A stretch of DNA of 18,627 bases, taken from Firmicutes bacterium UBA4049 (GTDB lineage: Bacteria > Bacillota > Desulfotomaculia > Desulfotomaculales > Nap2-2B). This document shows positions 15,135-18,627 of this stretch, in pieces (the first letter of the stretch is position 1; each line of letters begins with the position of its first letter). A model generated the notes under the pieces. It saw only the letters and a program-made list of their open reading frames with translations, did no database searches and was not told the DNA's origin. The translations under genes were made by a program, and so were the position numbers. The stretch is from contig DFZT01000055.1 in assembly GCA_002382755.1 (NCBI GenBank), positions 1-18,627 of the forward strand, written 5' to 3'.

Positions 15135-15284
15135 CTATAACTGCAATTCGCATTCTACTTCTCCAATCATCAGACTTGTCAAAAGCGGTTTTCGTAATGT
15201 TATCCGGATAAACAGTGTAAGCGGCGGAGCTATTGTTTTAAGCGCTGATGCTTGCTCCTGAAGAGACTTTCTTATCTGACACAT
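15135..15284 (-). CDS. Possible small protein of 49 residues, unrecognised
   Basis: A frame beginning MCQIRKSLQEQ starts 8 bp after the stop of the HybB-like gene and ends inside the first codons of the DUF3842 gene. Upstream it has only an AAGAAGAG stretch as ribosome binding site. The peptide is basic and partly hydrophobic (a segment around PPLTLFIRITL). It would fill an otherwise empty 139-bp gap with short spacing on both sides, which is the only argument for it. It may equally be a chance frame. Confidence 0.25.
   Translation of the reverse strand: MCQIRKSLQEQASALKTIAPPLTLFIRITLRKPLLTSLMIGEVECELQL
15200..15211. repeat. Perfect 12-bp palindrome
   Basis: TTATCCGGATAA is a perfect inverted repeat in the gap between the HybB-like and DUF3842 genes. 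It could be an operator half-site pair, but nothing else supports that. Confidence 0.3.
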
Positions 15285-15292
15285 GCTCTTCT

Positions 15293-16369
15293 TTATTCAA
15301 AATGGGGAAGTTTTCTACAATAAAGAATAAAGCAATATATCAAAACCAATGCGCTCCACATGCCGATAGTTACTAAGAATTCCCATAATGAGGGGAAATA
15401 TTGTCCGCCGAGGCTTTTGGCCATGCCGGTAAAGACAACGTTCAGGCGATTAAAAATCACTCCTGCAACCACCAGGACGGAAGCTGTGAAGACTCCCCAT
15501 TGTTTAGTCCGGATGCCGGGAGTGACGTACATGAGAATAGGCAAGACGACAAACCCGATCATTTCTAATAAGAACATGTTGCTTTCAAATGATCCGTTAA
15601 ATGCGCTGGAGAATACCCCGCGATAGTTTAAGTCAATTACTTTTACAATCAGGTAAATGATCAGCATCCATATAGTGACTTTTGCAAGGTCTGAATACAC
15701 GCTCAGTTCTGGTTTTCTGTGGTATGTTTTGGCTGCCAATGTTCCTTCAATGGTGGCCATGGCAGGGCCAAGGAAGAATGCGGACCATACAAAAAAGAAC
15801 GGGATGATCATAGACCACCAGAGCGGGTTCAGCTTGTTTACAGCAATGATATAAAGTGAGCCGAGTGAAGATTGGTGCAAGGTCGGCAGCACAATACCCA
15901 AAATCAACAAGAAAGGCATGATCTTATGAAGAATCTTTTTGTATGGAGGGAAATGAACCCGAACCCGTTCAAAGAAGATATCCCCAAACTCCAAGATTTG
16001 AACGATGGTATAAAGAGAGATGCACCAGAATACTTCAAAGAGAACCGAATGAAAACCCCAAAAGACGAACGGGCGCCAGAAATTATACCATCTTCCTATG
16101 TCCAGAAAGAGACTGACTAGGGCAATTAGATAACCAATCAGTGAGGTAAGTAATGCCGCCCGGGCGATTGGCAAATACTTGTCCTTGTGCAGTACGTGCA
16201 CGATCAACGCAGTGCTGAATCCGCCGCCTGCTAAGGCAATGCCGCAGAGCAGGTCAAAGCCGATCCAAAGACCCCACGGCCACTGGTCGCTCAGATTGAT
16301 CACCGAGCCGAGACCGTAAATAAAACGGATCAAGCATATTAAGGCTGCGATTATCACAAGAGCAATCAT
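15293..16369 (-). CDS. HybB/NrfD-like polytopic membrane subunit of a hydrogenase complex
   Basis: Integral membrane subunit of the NrfD/PsrC/HybB group, which passes electrons between an Fe-S subunit and the quinone pool. The 358-residue frame has about nine or ten hydrophobic segments. It shares HybB features: YGLGSVINL, WPWGLWIGFDLL, DIGRWYNFWRP, FHSVLFEVFW, LPTLHQSSLGSL, and a last block FNRLNVVF followed by GQYFPSLWEF. It follows the HybA-like gene on the same strand. The ATG used (16369) has only a weak upstream signal and would begin right in the first membrane helix. The stronger site is 16 codons upstream, but an in-frame TAG intervenes (see the separate entry). Confidence 0.9.
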   Translation of the reverse strand: MIALVIIAALICLIRFIYGLGSVINLSDQWPWGLWIGFDLLCGIALAGGGFSTALIVHVLHKDKYLPIARAALLTSLIGYLIALVSLFLDIGRWYNFWRPFVFWGFHSVLFEVFWCISLYTIVQILEFGDIFFERVRVHFPPYKKILHKIMPFLLILGIVLPTLHQSSLGSLYIIAVNKLNPLWWSMIIPFFFVWSAFFLGPAMATIEGTLAAKTYHRKPELSVYSDLAKVTIWMLIIYLIVKVIDLNYRGVFSSAFNGSFESNMFLLEMIGFVVLPILMYVTPGIRTKQWGVFTASVLVVAGVIFNRLNVVFTGMAKSLGGQYFPSLWEFLVTIGMWSALVLIYCFILYCRKLPHFE

Positions 16370-16431
16370 TAAAATTCTTAATCCGGTAATGCGAAAAGTC
16401 TAGCGTTTCTTTTGCATGAACCCTTACCTCC
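16370..16431 (-). other. Upstream start of the HybB-like gene interrupted by an in-frame TAG
   Basis: GGAGGT at 16426-16431 stands 8 nt before ATG 16415-16417, an ideal initiation site. The frame reads MQKKR, then TAG at 16400-16402, then TFRITGLRIL, and joins the HybB-like frame at its Met 17. A basic leader before the first membrane helix is what the family would be expected to have, so the TAG looks like an interruption of the native N-terminus. It could also be a five-codon leader peptide, or readthrough. Confidence 0.6.
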
Positions 16432-16453
16432 ATCTCAATAAATCGGGATTTTT

Positions 16454-17266
16454 TTAGTCTGGATCTACAGGCGCGTACATCTCTTCTTCATCATGCGCTG
16501 TAGCCCGCCGCTTGCTGTAGAGGTACAAGCCGGTCAGTATGGCGCCCCATCCGACAAAAATGGCCGGGGTCCACCTGAGTACCTCCCATGTATAATCCGG
16601 CAGTGCTTTTTCGGGAGCGTCGGTGCGGAAGCCGAGTTCCCCGAATGGAACATCGGAGATATAGAGCCACGATGTTCCACCTACTTCATTCAAACCGTAG
16701 ATGTGGTCGATATAGAAATTGGGCTTGTCAGCCAGGCGTTTTTTCGCCTCTTCAACCAACTTTTCTCTTTCGCCGTAAGTGATCGCTCCGGTCGGGCAGA
16801 CACTGGCGCAGGCCGGCATCTGACTTTCCGCTACCCGGGCCGAGCACATCTGGCATTTTAACACCCTGGGAAAAGGCTTGTTCCATTCAAACTTCAATAC
16901 TTCGAAGGGACAGGCGATCATACAGTAACGGCAGCCCACACACAGGTTTTCGTTATAAACAACAGGCCCGGCGGGGGTTTTCTGCATGGCCTTGGCGAAA
17001 CAGGCGGAGGCGCAGGCCGGTTCCTGGCAGTGGAAGCACTGCCGTTTTACAAAACGTCTTATTCCTCCCCCGTTTTTTTTAACCTTGTGGCTTTGTACCA
17101 CCGTCCACCGGTTTACCGCCAATTCAACATTCTCGCTCGCCGGCTCCATTTTGCTTTCCTGCTTTGGCTCGGGTTTCAGGCCGTTGTACAAGGAGCAGGC
17201 CACCGCGCAACTTCCACAGCCGATACATTTGGTAATATCAACGAGCGCACCCATTTTATTTGTCAC
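16454..17266 (-). CDS. HybA-like four-cluster [4Fe-4S] ferredoxin subunit with C-terminal membrane anchor
   Basis: Electron-transfer subunit linking a hydrogenase to the HybB/NrfD-like protein. Sixteen cysteines form four cluster sites, counted from the GTG at 17266: CIGCGSCAVAC at 14-24, CFHCQEPACASAC at 77-89, CVGCRYCMIAC at 109-119, and CQMC at 138-141 with CASVC at 153-157. One membrane segment follows near 233-251 (WTPAIFVGWGAILTG). There is no Tat signal, unlike E. coli HybA, so if the complex faces outward it would have to ride with the hydrogenase. The GTG is chosen because AAAGGATG lies 9 nt upstream; an in-frame ATG at 17284 has no ribosome binding site and sits in a tandem duplication. 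The 270-residue length is typical of the HybA/DmsB group. Confidence 0.92.
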   Translation of the reverse strand: MTNKMGALVDITKCIGCGSCAVACSLYNGLKPEPKQESKMEPASENVELAVNRWTVVQSHKVKKNGGGIRRFVKRQCFHCQEPACASACFAKAMQKTPAGPVVYNENLCVGCRYCMIACPFEVLKFEWNKPFPRVLKCQMCSARVAESQMPACASVCPTGAITYGEREKLVEEAKKRLADKPNFYIDHIYGLNEVGGTSWLYISDVPFGELGFRTDAPEKALPDYTWEVLRWTPAIFVGWGAILTGLYLYSKRRATAHDEEEMYAPVDPD

Positions 17267-17277
17267 TTGACGCCATC

Positions 17278-17305
17278 CTTTCATATAAAAACTTTCATAT
17301 AAAAA
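17278..17305. repeat. Perfect 14-bp tandem duplication at the start of the HybA-like gene
   Basis: ctttcatataaaaa occurs at 17278-17291 and directly again at 17292-17305. On the minus strand each copy carries an ATGAAAG sequence, so the duplication created or copied a potential start codon (17282-17284) next to the real ribosome binding site. Confidence 0.85.
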
Positions 17306-17343
17306 ATTTAATAATAATTACGGCGTGCTTGTTGTATCTCCGG

Positions 17344-18627
17344 CTATACCGCCTTGAAAAGCAACGGATGCAACTTGTTGGAGCGGGAATGATACTCTGT
17401 GTGCAGTAGCTTTTCCGACAGTTCACTCATCGGGTGTTCCAGGAAATTCTGATATAGCGCCGCCACTTCTGTGTTCTCGTAGCTTTTACGCTTGGTTAAT
17501 GAAACATCAGCCTTATAAAGCGCGGCCAGGCGCTGTTCGCGTATCGCGTCTGTGGGAGGAACAGCAGTGCGTGGTTGCCCGCCGCCGGCGATGCAGCCAC
17601 CCGGGCAGGTCATGAATTCGACAAAGTGCCAGGGAGCTTGTCCGGCGCGCACAGCGTCTAAAATCTTGCGTCCGTTGACCATACTATGGCATACGGCGAC
17701 ACGGAGCGTTCCCACTCCCGGTATATCCGCAGCCGCCTCCTTAACACCAGCCAAGCCGCGCACCGGAGTCAAATTCAGGAACAGGGCAGGCGGGTCCTGA
17801 CCGGTAATCAAAAAGTAGGCTGCTCTTGCAGCAGCTTCCATGACTCCTCCGGTCGCGCCGAAAATAACTGCCCCACCTGTTTCCTCGCCCATAATAGGAT
17901 CATAATTTTCCTCGGGAAGGGATTTGAAATCAATATTCTTCTCTTTGATCATTCGGGCCAGTTCCCTGGTTGTGAGAACATAGTCTACGTCCTTGTAACC
18001 GCTGTCGTTCATTTCAGGCCTGTTGCATTCAAATTTCTTGGCTGTACAGGGCATGATGGATACGGAAACAATGCTGGCGGGGTCGATTCCCCTTGCCTTG
18101 GCATAATAGGTCTTGGCCAGCGCGCCGAACATCTGCTGGGGCGATTTACAGGATGACATGTTGGGAAGCAGATCGGGATAGAAGTACTCGCAAAACTTAA
18201 TCCAGCCCGGTGAGCAGGAGGTAAATTGCGGCAGTGGCTTTTTAACCTCTCCTTTAATCCGCTTGATCAGTTCTGTCCCTTCTTCCATAATTGTCAGGTC
18301 GGCGGTGAAGTTGGTATCCAGGACAGCGTCAAAGCCAAGCCTTCTCAACGCCGCCACCTGTTGTCCCTGCACCCATGTGCCGGGGGGAAGGCCGAACTCC
18401 TCTCCCAGGGCAACCCTTGTTGCAGGCGCTGTTTGAACTAGAACGAATTTGTTTTGATCGTCGAGAGCTTTAAACACCTTATCGGTATCGTCACGCTCAC
18501 TGATTGCCTCGGTAGGGCAGGACATGGAACATTGGCCGCAATTAATGCAGATTGTCTCGTCAACTATCGGCAAGCTATAATAACCATAGACACTCTCGAT
18601 ATTTTGGCAAGTCTCAAGGCACTGTCC
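17344..18627 (-). CDS. [FeFe]-hydrogenase catalytic subunit, N-terminus beyond the window edge
   Basis: H2-evolving or H2-oxidising enzyme with an H-cluster. Counting from the TTG at 18573: a ferredoxin-type site CINCGQCSMSCP at 9-20, then the three H-cluster motifs, L1 FTSCSPGW at 117-124, L2 MPCTAKKFE at 174-182, and L3 FMTCPGGCIAGGGQP at 320-334. The TTG is not the true start: the frame stays open to the window edge and reads QCLETCQNIESVYGYY, the tail of another Fe-S site, so at least a second cluster (and possibly a Tat signal) lies outside. L1 has serine where the canonical TSCCPxW has its second cysteine. The gene lies 77 bp upstream of the HybA-like gene and probably heads this operon part. 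Confidence 0.95.
   Translation of the reverse strand, partial: GQCLETCQNIESVYGYYSLPIVDETICINCGQCSMSCPTEAISERDDTDKVFKALDDQNKFVLVQTAPATRVALGEEFGLPPGTWVQGQQVAALRRLGFDAVLDTNFTADLTIMEEGTELIKRIKGEVKKPLPQFTSCSPGWIKFCEYFYPDLLPNMSSCKSPQQMFGALAKTYYAKARGIDPASIVSVSIMPCTAKKFECNRPEMNDSGYKDVDYVLTTRELARMIKEKNIDFKSLPEENYDPIMGEETGGAVIFGATGGVMEAAARAAYFLITGQDPPALFLNLTPVRGLAGVKEAAADIPGVGTLRVAVCHSMVNGRKILDAVRAGQAPWHFVEFMTCPGGCIAGGGQPRTAVPPTDAIREQRLAALYKADVSLTKRKSYENTEVAALYQNFLEHPMSELSEKLLHTEYHSRSNKLHPLLFKAV

Larger units (their letters stand above)
14684..15153 (-). pseudogene. DUF3842 family protein, frameshifted near the N-terminus
   Basis: The body of the frame (from about 15052) matches DUF3842 as I know it: LGTNSIATSIMLKAGANEGA, then NAIVYSASNVDIILG, LLGELTP, KKILPPLNR and LPHYIDDA. 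The expected beginning is present but in another frame. ATG 15151-15153, with GGAG seven bases upstream, gives MRIAVID, then a 2-nt excess (GT, plus-strand 15131-15132) breaks the frame; removing it restores GQGGKIGKTIVEK, as expected for the family. The unrepaired frame stops at a TAG after 13 codons. The repaired length would be 155 residues, with an odd C-terminal tail encoded across a terminator. The family has no known function. It may be a real pseudogene or a sequencing error. Confidence 0.75.

Noticed and set aside
18571..18573. TTG 18573 as start of the hydrogenase
   Set aside because: The frame is open to the window edge and encodes further cysteines of an Fe-S site; there is no ribosome binding site before the TTG.

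Overview
The window looks like part of the chromosome of an anaerobic, probably spore-forming Firmicute (Peptococcaceae/Desulfotomaculales-like). That is an inference from the adjacent lspA and rluD genes, a putative sigma-H promoter, a DUF3842 gene and a Hyb-like [FeFe]-hydrogenase module. No mobile element, CRISPR array, rRNA or tRNA was seen. Almost everything right of 2249 lies on the minus strand.

Left end (1-2254): the first codons of a minus-strand gene, probably a four-helix-bundle protein, sit next to a 7-bp tandem repeat. A plus-strand run follows: a promoter, a 15-bp tandem repeat, lspA (lipoprotein signal peptidase) overlapping rluD (23S pseudouridine synthase), then an unrecognised N-terminally anchored protein that may have a LolA/LppX-like fold. 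That gene converges on treY with a 6-bp overlap.

Alpha-glucan/trehalose operon (2249-11488, minus strand): malQ, treZ, a GH57/DUF3536 hydrolase and treY are joined by ATGA or TAATG overlaps or a 5-bp gap. TreY isomerises the reducing end of malto-oligosaccharides, TreZ releases trehalose, MalQ redistributes chain lengths, and the GH57 enzyme is likely to trim or debranch. There is no treX in the window.

Metal-uptake operon (11645-14447, minus strand): cbiM (with the fused C-terminal PDGLE/CbiN-like segment), cbiQ and cbiO form an ECF-type Ni/Co importer. CbiO ends in a His-rich tail, and a clear intrinsic terminator follows. In front lies a roughly 235-nt leader with several hairpins, preceded by a very good match to a sigma-H promoter. 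The leader is a candidate cis-regulatory RNA that I could not assign to a known class.

Right end (14684-18627, minus strand): an [FeFe]-hydrogenase catalytic subunit (cut by the window edge), a HybA-like four-cluster Fe-S protein and a HybB/NrfD-like membrane subunit look like a membrane-bound, quinone-linked H2 complex. A DUF3842 gene follows. Two lesions are visible here: an in-frame TAG just after the best start of the HybB-like gene, and a 2-nt frameshift early in the DUF3842 gene.
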